Shown one piece after another: positions 20,734 to 30,522 of a stretch of 64,000 nucleotides of DNA. Numbering within the stretch: the stretch's first letter is position 1; the number at the start of each line of letters is the position of its first letter. Both the position numbers and the translations under genes were made by a program. The DNA is from Charina bottae (Eukaryota > Chordata > Lepidosauria > Squamata > Charinaidae). The stretch spans positions 26,459,501 through 26,523,500 of the forward strand of contig JALMGJ010000011.1 in NCBI GenBank assembly GCA_023362775.1, read 5' to 3'. The notes under the pieces were generated by a model that was given only the letters and a program-made list of their open reading frames with translations, did no database searches and had not been told where the DNA came from.

Positions 20734-21714
20734 TCAGATAACTTTCTCTATTCTGTATACACGCTGTTGGTCAGCAGGAACCTTTTGGACCTCCTCAGAG
20801 TAAAAAGACCCCTTTACAGGGTCACATGTGTAATCATTTAATCTATACACCACTCTTTCCCCCCTTGTCCCCAGTTCTTTGATGATGAATATTTCATCTG
20901 TATAGGTTTGCTGATAGCCCTTTTCAAACTTACCCTTCAGTCTGGATACCCTAACATGATCTCCCACCTTAAGACATTTTTCCTTTCTTTTACTTTTTAA
21001 AGCTTCCCCATACAGCCTCATCCACACCTCCCTTTCGTTAGACAAATTTACGGTGTTAGGAGCAGTCCCAATGCTACAGTGATAAGTGCTATTGTACCCC
21101 TGAAGAATATCTTGCAAAATGTCTACATACCGATGGGTATTTCTGGCTGTGAAATATCTCCAGAGTTTGTTTTTTTGGGTTCTATTAAACCTCTCTATAA
21201 CGGCTGCTTTAGTTTCACTATGAGTGACAAAATGATGAATGCCATAACGTGCTAAAAGTTTCTTCAGTGGAATATTCAAGAACTCTTTACCGGTATCTGT
21301 CTGTATTTTTCGGGGTGCGCACCCTGCTTCAAAGATATTCTGGAAGGCGGTTGTGACTTCCCTCCCCGATTTATCAGATAAAGGGGAGGCCCAGGCATAT
21401 TTAGATAACACATCGATAACTGTTAAGATGTACTTTTTTCCATGGTTCTCCTTAGAATATTTGGAGACATCTATGAGGTCGGCCTGCCATTGATGATCTA
21501 AACTGGACACCACTGTTTTATTTCTAGGAAAATTAATTCTTGCAGGCTTATGAAGCGTATAAGCATCTTGCTTTGACAGCCATGTCTTGACTTGCTTCAT
21601 GGTCAGGTTTTTATCATGTTTTCTACCCTCCTGAAATAGGGTATTCACACCTTCATAACTTCCTACACAGCCAGGTGTATAATAAATGTGCCTTAGAAGC
21701 TTTTCATGCGTCAT
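20734..21714 (-). CDS. Polinton retroviral-type integrase (rve)
   Basis: Intact 326-codon frame. The N-terminal part is helical; then come DAYTLHKPAR and the DDE core: WQADL (D79), QTDTGKEF (D140) and AVIERFNRT (E174), with DVLSKYAWASPL in between. The C-terminal part (VGDHVRVSRLKGKFEKGY) is an SH3-like integrase C-domain and the end VYRIEKVI may be the start of a lost or absent chromodomain. The protein inserts the element into DNA. It is transcribed away from the right TIR behind the cysteine-rich gene and about 100 bp before the penton gene. All catalytic acids are present. Confidence 0.93.
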   Translation of the reverse strand: MTHEKLLRHIYYTPGCVGSYEGVNTLFQEGRKHDKNLTMKQVKTWLSKQDAYTLHKPARINFPRNKTVVSSLDHQWQADLIDVSKYSKENHGKKYILTVIDVLSKYAWASPLSDKSGREVTTAFQNIFEAGCAPRKIQTDTGKEFLNIPLKKLLARYGIHHFVTHSETKAAVIERFNRTQKNKLWRYFTARNTHRYVDILQDILQGYNSTYHCSIGTAPNTVNLSNEREVWMRLYGEALKSKRKEKCLKVGDHVRVSRLKGKFEKGYQQTYTDEIFIIKELGTRGERVVYRLNDYTCDPVKGSFYSEEVQKVPADQQRVYRIEKVI

Positions 21715-21806
21715 TATACTGAAAGACTGTTGACAAATGTTTGTGTGTTGCCTTTAACACATGCTTTTATTGGTAATACAGAGTTCAGAGGAGCATGGCT
21801 CCACCA

Positions 21807-22519
21807 TCAGAAAAATACCCCCTCATCATCACTTTCAGCATCAGAAGATAAAGTGTCATAACACGCTATTTTACAATATGATGCCCTTTCTGACCCGTCT
21901 GTACCCCACAAATCATGTCCCCAGTCGCAAGCAAGCCAGTCTTTACATATATTGCAGCTCTTTAACTCACAGGACAGATAGCTTGGTCTCTGGGATAGAT
22001 TGGAATCCTGGTTATATTCTAGATCAGAAAAATCTTCAGAAGCTTTGTGACCGCAGCGATTAACACTGGAATATAAAATTGGGGTATCTTGAAGTGCTTG
22101 CTGGCTAGGTGGCGTTAATTTGGAGACTGCAAAATGTAAAACATATCCTGTTAGTGTGCTACCAGCTCCAGCAGCATTTACATAATGATAAATAAAAATA
22201 GTTACTTACCCACTCCGTGTCCTTTGAGAGGGTCTAAAGATGATCTGTTCACCGTTTCACAAACCGCTTCGTAAGTATTACAGGATGTGTCCACTGTTTT
22301 CCCCTGTTCCTTATCACTAAATTTACAGCACTGCTTACTACACCCGTACAACACCGGTCTGACGAATTCATTTTCTTTATCAAATCCCCGACAGCAGCTT
22401 CTGCTGCATTGTGCCAGCACCGGTCTTGAGTTGCTCCTTGTGTTGTTAGGGGTGTCCAATGAGGTAAATCGGCTTGCGGAACCTTCATTAAACATTTCTT
22501 TGGAATCTGAGGCAGCCAT
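21807..22519 (-). CDS. Polinton right-arm two-exon cysteine-rich gene, unknown function
   Basis: Exon 1 (22519-22210) starts with ATG 22 bp inside the right TIR and encodes a Ser/Cys-rich protein with CSRSCCRGF and CSKQCCKF as a paired motif. It ends in a good donor (GTGG|gtaagt). After an 83-bp intron, a pyrimidine-rich acceptor (acattttgcag) leads to exon 2 (22126-21807), which stays in phase, holds more Cys/His (RCGHKA, SCNICKDW) and ends in an acidic tail (SSDAESDDEG) before TGA. The total is 209 codons, all open. The CX3CC and CX2C patterns suggest metal binding. I do not know a named family. The place next to the TIR suggests an early or regulatory role; that is inference. Confidence 0.65.
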
Positions 22520-22639
22520 ATTATTTTCAACCCCGGCTAGGTTTAAACCGATAGCTGTTCAGGTCTGTGTGCACAAACTCGCCTGCCCCCTGCGAAGACA
22601 CGTCATCGAGCCTTGCGCGTGCCCTGAATCGCTGGGCCT

Positions 22640-22659
22640 TGACATGCCCGGGCATGTTC
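22640..22659. promoter_or_regulatory. p53-family-like response element, right TIR, inner copy
   Basis: TGACATGCCC abuts GGGCATGTTC. The second decamer fits RRRCWWGYYY fully and the first misses one outer base. It lies ~120 bp upstream of the cysteine-rich gene start. Confidence 0.45.
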
Positions 22660-22725
22660 TGAAAAAGGCCTAACCCCCCTTTTTACTAGCAGACACAAAC
22701 ATGCATGCCCCTAATCGCCGGGCCT

Positions 22726-22745
22726 TGACATGCCCGGGCATGCCA
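22726..22745. promoter_or_regulatory. p53-family-like response element, right TIR, outer copy
   Basis: TGACATGCCC abuts GGGCATGCCA, with one outer mismatch in each half. Confidence 0.38.
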
Positions 22746-22845
22746 CGACCGGATACTTGCTGCCTGCCCGCTTGCCACTTGTGAGTACTTTAATTCCTGT
22801 TAATATTCCTTGTCTTTTGCTGTAGGGGTGGAATAAATTTTTAAT

Positions 22846-23094
22846 CCAATGTCTTTGGGGAGCCGGGAATTGTCGGTTGTAAACGCAATTTAGGAGACAT
22901 CCTGAAAAATCAAATAATCGGACATATTGACTTTCTTGTTCTAGTTTTAACATGGGTAACTGTTCTTGTAAATGATACCATGGAAGGCCACGTTATTCTG
23001 AGAAAAGAAGAAAGGATGGGGCTTGTTACAATTACATCATTTTCAGCTTAAATTGCTTTCCCTAGTAGGAAACCCCCTGTGCTTTTGTGTGCAT
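22846..23094. other. Right flank of the Polinton, no gene seen
   Basis: Short stretch between the Polinton and a long microsatellite; nothing recognisable. Confidence 0.4.
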
Positions 23095-23486
23095 GTTTTT
23101 ATTATTTTATTTTATTTTATTTTATTTTATTTTATTTTATTTTATTTTATTTTATTTATTTTATTTTATTATTTTATTTTATTTTATTTTATTTTATTTT
23201 ATTTTATTTTATTTTATTATTTTATTTTATTTTATTTTATTTTATTTTATTTATTTTATTTTATTTTATTTTATTTTATTATTTTATTTTATTTTATTTT
23301 ATTTTATTTTATTTTATTTTATTTTATTTATTTTATTTTATTTATTTTATTTTATTTTATTTTATTTTATTTTATTTTATTTTATTTTATTTTATTTTAT
23401 TATTTTATTTTATTTTATTTTATTTTATTTTATTATTTTATTATTCATTTCATTTCATTTCATTTCATTTCATTTCATTTCATTTT
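23095..23486 (+). repeat. (TTTTA)n microsatellite, ~390 bp
   Basis: More than 65 TTTTA units with sporadic single-base losses (TTTATT steps), ending in a (TTTCA)n run from about 23447. Three overlapping open frames are artefacts of the 5-bp period. Confidence 0.97.
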
Positions 23487-24582
23487 GAAATACAGATTTC
23501 CAGCCATTAAATCAGAAACACAGATGGACAATCATAAACCTGATCTTCCTGTTCCTGATCTAGCCAATGCATTTCAGGGCAATTTAAATTATTATATGTG
23601 TCCCTTGAAAACCAAAAAAATGTCTAACACCTGAATTTTTTTCCCCCAAAAAGAAAAAGTATAGCAATAGATAAATATGTGCTAACCTTAAATATCACCC
23701 AGCCAATTCAATCCATAGACAGGGATATCAGTAATGGGAAGGTCTCCATTAAGGAGACACATTATAAGCATAATGCTGTGCTCCATGGCAATGATTTCCT
23801 CACACTGTATAATGTAAGGAAGGCTAATAGAAACATCCCTTTAAATTCCATGGGGCCAGATCTAACAATTAATCAAATTGTACCCACAGAGGTTTAAGTT
23901 CAATGCCAAATGTTGAAATATCCCTCTCAAAGTATAGGTGGCTACAGCAGGAAAAAAGAAAAGAAAAACACCAGGGAGTTTATACGTTTTCTTCATCTGG
24001 TAGATATCCTATTATTTCAAGAAACATGGAACTAACAAGGATGATTTTAAAAACTTGAGAATTCCTTTATTTGGTATTTCCAAGGGCTAGTACCAAACCT
24101 GATCTCCTATAAACTCCTCTTGTAAGGACCATCCCATTGATGATCTCTGCTAATGCTGGCAAAGATGTGAGAAGTGAGAAGGGCAAAGGAAGAAAAATGG
24201 AGGCAGAAAAGCAGAAAAATGCCTGGGTATGAAATACACCTATTTCTTTCAAGGACAAGAAGGGATGAGACTGAACTTGCTTATCTTAAAATATAAAATA
24301 AAAATAAAAATATGCATGCTTCCATGCTTGTGTCCAAGCCCTTCTTCCAAACAAAGTAATTGTTTGTGTGGGTTGCATAACAATATCATTTTTAGTGGCT
24401 TCCCTGTAGATTAGCTTTCCCTAACTTCTCAGCCTAACATTTTTCCTTGACACTTGTCATATGGATCTCCTTTTCTTTTCTTCTACATTTGTTTTGTTTT
24501 GCTGTTATCATTATTCTTTTTGAATCTATTATCACACTTGTATTCTTATGTATTTATGTATTTATTTATTATCTCCCCCTAG
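23487..24582. other. Intronic sequence upstream of V2R pseudogene exon 3
   Basis: AT-rich, no recognised element. The last 100 bp lead into the exon 3 acceptor (ctccccctag). Confidence 0.45.
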
Positions 24583-25417
24583 CTCATATATGGCCCTCCT
24601 CCAGCGATGAATGAAAAGACTCCAGGTCTTTCTTTCTATCAAATGGTACCTAAAGACACTTTCCAGTATGAAGGGATTCTCTCTTTGCTTCTGCATTTCA
24701 GATGGTTGTGGATTGGAATGATTGCTATGGATAACGATACTGGAGAAAGATTCGTACAAACAGTGGTTCGCTTGTTTTCCCAGAGTGGTGTCTGTGTTGC
24801 CTTTATAGAAAGGATTCCTAGAGCAGGATTTGGCAGTGATATAAACAGGATTGTGGAAGAGGGGGCGAAGATGCATGATATAATAATGTTCAGTGAAGCC
24901 AATGTAACAGTGGCTAATGGAGACTCTTATTCCATGGCTTTTTTTAGGTGGTTTCCATATCTATCATACCAAGTTGAAATAATGAAGAAACCCAAAGGTA
25001 AAGTGTAGATAGTGACAGCCCAGGTGGAGCTCACATCATTTGTGTACCAAAGAGATTGGGATTTAAGTTTTTACCATGGGACTTTGTCCTATGTGGTACA
25101 CTCCAGTGACCTACCAGACTTTGAAATATTTCTGAGAAACCAAACCCCTTCAGTCTACACTGCAGATGGTTTTATTATGGACTTCTGGCAACAGGCCTTT
25201 GGCTGTGTGTTCCGAAATTGACATCTAGACGAAGTGAAAGGAAAGATTTGCACAGGGGAAGAGGACCTGGAGAGCCTTCCTGCAACTTTCTTTGACTGGT
25301 CATGGCTACAGCATCTATAATGCTGCGTATGTGGTGGCCCATGCTTTACATGCCATGTTTTCAGCTGGAGTACTGAAAGATACAAGAATACGAAATAAGG
25401 ATCAGCTTTCTTGGCAG
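24583..25417 (+). pseudogene. V2R pseudogene exon 3 (ligand-binding region)
   Basis: Follows an intact acceptor and ends at TTGGCAG|gtaatt. It is closely related to exon 3 of the intact gene (35972-36835): shared segments include [24 protein letters not shown] and [18 protein letters not shown]. Damage: a TAG at 25006-25008 where the intact gene has TGG; a TGA at 25219-25221; and a ~10-bp loss near 25288 where the intact gene reads 'gaaatgcaaatgac'. The exon encodes most of the extracellular Venus-flytrap lobe. With exon 4 at 26455 and the exon 2 fragment at 1763 it forms one dead V2R gene. Confidence 0.9.
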
Positions 25418-26454
25418 GTAATTGCTGAAATACCCTCACTGAACAGAACAGCATATGTACTGGTTTAACATTAAGGTTCAGCAAGCATAGTAAATCTCCC
25501 CTCCAAGTTTTCAGCACACTTCCTTGTTTGTTGACTTTCCCCAACTACAAAGGTCCACCACTCTGAGACCAGAGAGTTAATGAGGGCATCTTTTGCTTTG
25601 AGTCAGGGGTTATCTTCTTTCCCCATTCAACCAGCTTGAGATAATTTTCTCGTTGAAATATATGTTGGACCTGAACCAGTCTAATGGCAGCAGAGGTGGC
25701 TTCTTCTACTGCATGTCCCAGGACTCATTTCTTCTTGTGCTGAAGAGTAGAAAGGGATATACACTTCCAGAATCTTTGACAGAAATATCATATTCCCAAT
25801 GTTATTTGTATTGTATAATAAACATATAACTTGATTTTCCAAATACAATGTTGAGTTGTATAGTTTGATCCCTGTACTCAGCATTAAATCACTTCTCATG
25901 CTGTGAAGCTCAGGGACAAGGACAAAGAAGCTGGTGAGAAAGTCAAATGAGAGGATGAAAATGAGCACAGACCATACAAAGAATTTTGCTCATTACTCAT
26001 GTTTGCAAAAAGCCTATCTCTTGTATTTATATTTAGTAGCAACTGAGGAAAGACCAAACTTTGTCATAAGAATAATGACATCTTCATTGTATATGAACAC
26101 TTACTATAAGGCAGATGCATCTATGTTAAATGGACAATATAAATTAAATACATCCCAATAAATAAATAAACAAATAAACAAATAAACAAATAAACAAATA
26201 AACAAATAAATAAATAAGATTTTATATGCCACAGCTATTTGACAGAAATGTCCATAGGAATTGAAGAAGAATATTAAAGTGAGCATTGGAGAATTCAGAA
26301 TTGAATCCAATAATTACAGTATAATTGGATCACATGAAAAATCAAATCTCAGGGAACCATCCATTGCAAGTATTTTTGCATGTTGCTTTGGATGATCCTA
26401 CCTTCTCACTTTTGTTTACCTTCTCTTTTAGTTCCCTTTTCCCTTTCCATGCGG
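25418..26454 (+). other. Intron 3 of the V2R pseudogene
   Basis: Co-linear with intron 3 of the intact gene (36836-40007) except for the insertion there; for example 'gctgtgaagctcagggacaa' occurs in both. It contains a compound (AAAT/AAAC)n run at 26156-26215. Confidence 0.7.
26156..26215 (+). repeat. (AAATAAAC)n-type microsatellite
   Basis: Alternating aaat and aaac tetramers. Absent at the equivalent place in the intact gene's intron (near 37480). Confidence 0.85.
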
Positions 26455-26682
26455 CTCCATCAGTTTCTGAGAGCCATCTCCTTCAACAACAGTGCTGGGG
26501 AAACCATTTCTTTTAACCAGGATGGAGAGTACGTAGCTGGGTTTGACGTGATCAACTGGATTGTTTCCTCCAATCAGTCCTTTAAACGGGTGAAAGTTCG
26601 GAGGGTGGACCCCCAGGCCCCTCCAGGCAGAGTGTTCACCCTCAATATGGACAATATAACATGGCACAGCTGGTTTAACCAG
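26455..26682 (+). pseudogene. V2R pseudogene exon 4
   Basis: 228 bp, the same length as exon 4 of the intact gene. The frame is open ([26 protein letters not shown]). The donor (CAG|gtagga) is kept but the acceptor dinucleotide reads GG instead of AG (gcgg at 26451-26454), which should block normal splicing. By hand count it differs from the intact exon at about 18 positions. Confidence 0.88.
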
Positions 26683-27116
26683 GTAGGACTTCTCCTTGTT
26701 TGGAAAGGCGGACCCCTCAGAACAAAGCCATATTTCACTAGTACCATGTAAAATGAATGTCATTAAACAATGATGTTTCAGGGTCAAATACTGCCTTAGA
26801 TTACAAAGTAGATCAGCATGTGGTAGAACGAATGAAGCTCAAGAAGCTTCTGTACTGTTTTCTCTGCTGCTGAATTAATTGAAATAGTGGCAGGAGACTA
26901 CAAAAAAAAACTTCTATATCATAATATTGCCTTCAGTTTCTATATTATTAAAATTGCAGATTCCTTTCTTTAGTTGGTTGCACTGAGATATTTAGTACTT
27001 AAAATAAAGGGGAAAAATTATTTTGTTGTAAGCATAGGGTTGTAACCAAACTTAGTTATGTCTAAGATATTGAAGCTAATAATGAACAAATGTAATATTT
27101 TAAATTTTAAAAAAAA
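26683..27116 (+). other. V2R intron 4 remnant
   Basis: Nearly identical to 40236-40660 downstream of the intact exon 4, including ~200 bp with no visible difference. Similarity stops where a PLE begins (~27117). Exons 5 and 6 of this copy are not found beyond it. Confidence 0.75.
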
Positions 27117-27585
27117 TAGATTTGGTGAAGGCCCAATTTGGATATCCACAGGCCTTCAGAGCTGTTCTCAGGTGCTGATTTTCATTATTTGTGGAATCCA
27201 TGGAGGTGGGGATGGTTTCTGCTCTGTGTGATAACGTCCTGATGACTCCTAGTTTGTGCTGCAGTGGATGGTGGGAGTCAAACATCAGATATTGATCTGT
27301 GTGTGTGGGTTTCCTGTAGATCCCTATTTCCAGCTTGCCACCGGTCCCAATGAAAAAAGTCCGCATTCCTAGACTGTGAAGTCCTCACACACACACAGAG
27401 ATCAATATCTGATGTTTGACTCTGCAGCACAAACTAGGAGTCATCAGGACATTGTCACACAGAGCAGAAACCATCCCCACCTCCATGGATTCCAAAAAGA
27501 ATGAAAATCTAAATCTACCAGACCTAAAACAGCGACAGATAGGGCTGAGACTCAGAGTAAACGAAAGAACCTGGTCATTCCCTAC

Positions 27586-28122
27586 ATGGCTGGTGTGTCT
27601 GAAAAGATAAAACGGATATTTGGCAAACACCACATACCTGTATATTTCAAACCCACCAACACACTGAGACAGAGGCTTGTACACCCCAAAGATCAAACTC
27701 CAAAACACAAGGAAAGCAATGTAGTTTATGCAATCCAGTGCAGTGAGGAGTGCTCTGAACTCTACATTGGAGAAACCAAACAACTTTTGTACAGGAGGAT
27801 GGCCCAACACAGGAGAAGTAACACCACAGGACCAGAGTCAACAGTTTATCTTCATTTAAAGGAAAAAGGACACTCATTTGAGGACATTAATGTTCACATT
27901 TTAGACAGAGAAGATAGGTGGTTTGAGAGAGGGGTCAAGGAATCCATTTATGCCAACTTGGAAAATCCTTCCTTGAATATTGGTGGGGGCCTCAGGCACA
28001 ATCTTTCTCCCATCTTCCTCCCTGCTTTGTCTTCTGTGCCTAGGAAGATTAAGACCATTTCACAAGCTCAACAGCAGCATGGTGATCTTAACGATCCTCC
28101 TTTAGATGATAAAAGGACTTAA
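27586..28122 (+). CDS. PLE GIY-YIG endonuclease domain (partial ORF)
   Basis: An open frame, really continuing from upstream, with HHIPVYFKPTNTLRQRLVHP, then VVYAIQCSEECSELYIGETK and LYRRMAQHRR, the GIY-YIG core with the Gly-Glu after YI kept. It ends with ESIYANLENPSLNIGGGLRH, the C-terminal block of the same nuclease group. The domain cuts target DNA for retrotransposition. The reverse transcriptase is mostly missing, so the copy cannot act alone. It belongs to a PLE branch different from the copy inside the Polinton (the protein core differs strongly). Confidence 0.85.
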   Translation: MAGVSEKIKRIFGKHHIPVYFKPTNTLRQRLVHPKDQTPKHKESNVVYAIQCSEECSELYIGETKQLLYRRMAQHRRSNTTGPESTVYLHLKEKGHSFEDINVHILDREDRWFERGVKESIYANLENPSLNIGGGLRHNLSPIFLPALSSVPRKIKTISQAQQQHGDLNDPPLDDKRT

Positions 28123-28204
28123 AATAACATCTCAATATAACCATGACCCCAGGTGTAAGGTCACACAGCTACCTAGAAACATATTTAGGATTCCCTTACC
28201 AACT

Positions 28205-28262
28205 TTGCTCAGACTGAAGAAGCTCCTTGGATAAGGAGCAAAACGTTTCCACTGAGAAAATA
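28205..28262 (+). ncRNA. Hammerhead-ribozyme-like motif (PLE end)
   Basis: CTGAAGA (28214-28220) is followed by a 7-bp stem (GCTCCTT 28222-28228 with AAGGAGC 28233-28239, GGAT loop) and AAAAC where GAAAC is expected. The sibling copy at 30492 has the intact GAAA. Confidence 0.6.
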
Positions 28263-28296
28263 GAAATCCAGTTGACATGATTCAAGCTACAGTCAC

Positions 28297-28350
28297 AGTC
28301 TTCTGGTTTCTAGCCAAGTGCTTTAACCACTAGACCAAACTGGCTCTTGT
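28297..28350 (-). repeat. tRNA-derived SINE head fragment
   Basis: On the - strand 'agccagtttggtctagtggttaaag' matches the head of the SINE at 54945. Only ~50 bp remain. Confidence 0.6.
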
Positions 28351-29599
28351 GCACATTCATCCATCTTCACTCAAATTATTCCTAAGGAACTGAATGTCCT
28401 CTGTCCTGCTGGGGAATGTTGGATATGGGCCTTCTAGGAAAGTTCTAATAGCCTAAGGAAGGAGGAACCTCTGACTTCTGACTGATATCCTTCATTTCAT
28501 ATGCAGAGGCTCAGCAGTGTTGCTCAACTTATTAGTACTTTTAATATAGGAATTCAATGATGTCCCAAATCAGACTGAACTTTTTGAAACAATTCTTTTT
28601 TCTTGGTGGGTAAGGGCAGTAGTGTCCAGTTCTTGGGCCAAAGCTGTTTTTCCTCTTTTTACCCTAGACACCCCTCCCTCAAATAAAAAGTGTTTGGGGT
28701 TCATGGGTTACAGGCTGTATATCTGAAAGAAGGAGTCAGAATGGTGGGTTCAATAAATATAAGATAAAATACTGAAGTCTGGGTCAGGCCCTATATTTAG
28801 ATGAGGTGTCTTAGAGTTCTCTAAGTGGGGGATTTAAATTATGTTGCTACATAGGATGGCTCTATCTCCATTTAATGATCTTCTCATGATCCAGGGAGGT
28901 CCTTTTCTCAACTTCAGCCAGTGGAGGTTTTGAACTCTACTGACTTTTTCAATAAAGATGTTTCTTCTTTCTTAATTTATTCCCTGATAGAACTTGCTCT
29001 TCATCTCTTTCTATTAGGAGGACATTGAATTTTGGACAGTCTGTATCTTTGACATAGTTAGCTGTGTAATTCAGTCATTAGTGAAGAGAAACATTCAGTT
29101 CTCACATTCCACTGCAAACTCATTGTGTATTTCAGCCTAGTACTTGTCTACAACATTTCAACTTCATTCACTTGGTATGCATCAGACAAAATGGTATGCT
29201 CTCAAGCTGCTATTAGCTTTCCTCAGTAGCTGAGTTTCCGTCAAAGCTATTCTGCAATCCCGTTGATATCTTTGGTGAGTCTGCTTCCATTTAGGTTCAT
29301 CCATGCTCAGCTTATCTCAAAATATCTATCAGGGTCAATATCAAGGTAGATGGGAGATTTTAGGTGAAAGGTGGTAGCCTGAGAATTGGCCAGATTCATT
29401 TAATTAACCAACCCCTCTTTCCCCCCAAAAAAAGAAAAGAGAAGAACAAAAATTAAGCAAAAAATTAAGGGTTGCTTGAAGAGGACAATAGGAGGTTCCC
29501 GGTCTTGGGTTTGGGGGGCTTGGATGTGGGGATGGGGTTGCCATTGGGGGGGGGGTGGAGGCAGGCCATGATATAATGGTGGTAACAAGCATGGGGATA
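28351..29599. other. No gene recognised
   Basis: AT-rich unique-looking sequence; a G-rich purine tract (29490-29560) precedes the next LINE. Confidence 0.4.
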
Positions 29600-30448
29600 T
29601 ATGGTGGGAGACTGGGAGTGGACCGTTCTTAGGGAACCCGGGACTGGTGTCTTATACTGGTTCTGCATTTCAGCTCCTTGATCTCAGCCCCAGTACCCTG
29701 TCACCAGACCTTCAGTGGCCCTGGCTTCCAGCTCCTTCTTATAAATGCCAGGACGGTATGTAATAAGGCCTCCCTCATTAGTCATTTAATCACTGATGAG
29801 AGCTCCAGCCTGGCATGTATTACCAAGACCTGGCTGGTTCCAGAGTGGGGTTTTTGTCTTAGAAATGTGCTTAGCTGGGTTTCAGGTGTGGCATCAACTA
29901 AGACTTTGGGGCAGGTTTGGAAGTGTGGCGATTGTCATCTGAGAATACCTTATGGCTTTCAGAGGTCCTGCACCGCAGGTCACTGGATGTGAAACCGTGT
30001 TCATGAGGTTCGGTTCTGAGGGTCAGTTGGGATTGTTGATGTTGTACCAGCCTCCCTCCTGCACAGCAAACTTCCTGCCTGAGATCCTTGACTCCATTTC
30101 TGGGATGGCAGTGGAGTTCCCCAGAGTGCTGGTTCTGGGTGATCTGCTTTCTCGAGGAGTGGGGTCTGAGGAACCTCAGGAGTTCATGGACACCATGATG
30201 GCCATGGGACTATCCCAGATCATCCAGAGCCCAACACGGGACAGTGGTCACAGATCTGATCTAACCTCCCTTTTTGGGGAAGGTGATTGAGGAGGTGGTT
30301 GTGCAGCAGCTTTAGAGAGCATTGGAAGAAGCAGATTATCTGGATCCCTTTCAGTCAGGTTTTAGCCCTGGGTATGGGATGGAAATGACATTGGTCATGT
30401 CTGTAGCTTGAATCATGTCAACTGGATTTCTATTTTCTCAGTGGAAAC

Positions 30449-30479
30449 GTTTCACTCCTTATCCAAGGAGCTTCTTCAG
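30449..30479 (-). ncRNA. Hammerhead-like motif, left palindrome arm
   Basis: On the - strand CTGAAGA (30479-30473), a stem with GCTCCTT/AAGGAG and GAAAC (30453-30449). Confidence 0.55.
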
Positions 30480-30491
30480 TCTGAGCTCAGA

Positions 30492-30522
30492 CTGAAGAAG
30501 CTCCTTGGATAAGGAGCGAAAG
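30492..30522 (+). ncRNA. Hammerhead-like motif, right palindrome arm
   Basis: CTGAAGA (30492-30498), a 7-bp stem (30500-30506 with 30511-30517) and GAAA (30518-30521). The boxes are intact. Confidence 0.58.

Larger units (their letters stand above)
4678..22840. mobile_element. Polinton/Maverick virus-like DNA transposon
   Basis: Two inverted copies of a ~300-bp terminal repeat bracket a full Polinton gene set: protein-primed DNA polymerase B, packaging ATPase, adenain-like protease, double-jelly-roll type major capsid protein, penton-like minor capsid protein and retroviral-type integrase. Gene arms converge near 17.65 kb. TTAAT flanks both ends; Polintons are known to make 6-bp target duplications, and here TTAATA and TTAATC differ at the last base. 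Two later insertions sit inside it: an L2 LINE in a polymerase exon (6.87-11.44 kb) and a Penelope-like element in the PX-like gene (16.14-17.08 kb). Several genes are broken, so this copy is not expected to move by itself. It lies between exon 2 and exon 3 remains of a V2R pseudogene. Confidence 0.95.
22541..22840 (-). repeat. Polinton right terminal inverted repeat
   Basis: Reverse complement of the left TIR with few differences. It includes both copies of the palindromic CATGCCCGGGCATG unit and the outer 'aataaattt' end. Confidence 0.93.
27117..28295 (+). mobile_element. Penelope-like element with inverted 5' piece
   Basis: 27117-27366 on the - strand encodes the end of a PLE reverse transcriptase (GKLEIGIYRKPTHTDQYL). 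The + strand from about 27385 repeats an overlapping part of the same region and runs on into the endonuclease, so the element has a partial inverted duplication at its 5' end, a layout known for PLE insertions. It ends with a hammerhead-like motif at 28214-28244 and 'gattcaagctacag'. Confidence 0.8.

Noticed and set aside
4678..22840. Endogenous adenovirus instead of a Polinton
   Set aside because: The retroviral-type integrase, gene order and Polinton-type penton and capsid sequences fit a Polinton; adenovirus genomes lack integrase.
23023..23634. Three overlapping frames rich in Phe, Ile, Leu and Tyr that look like a membrane protein
   Set aside because: They are the (TTTTA)n repeat read in three frames; no conserved start or motif.
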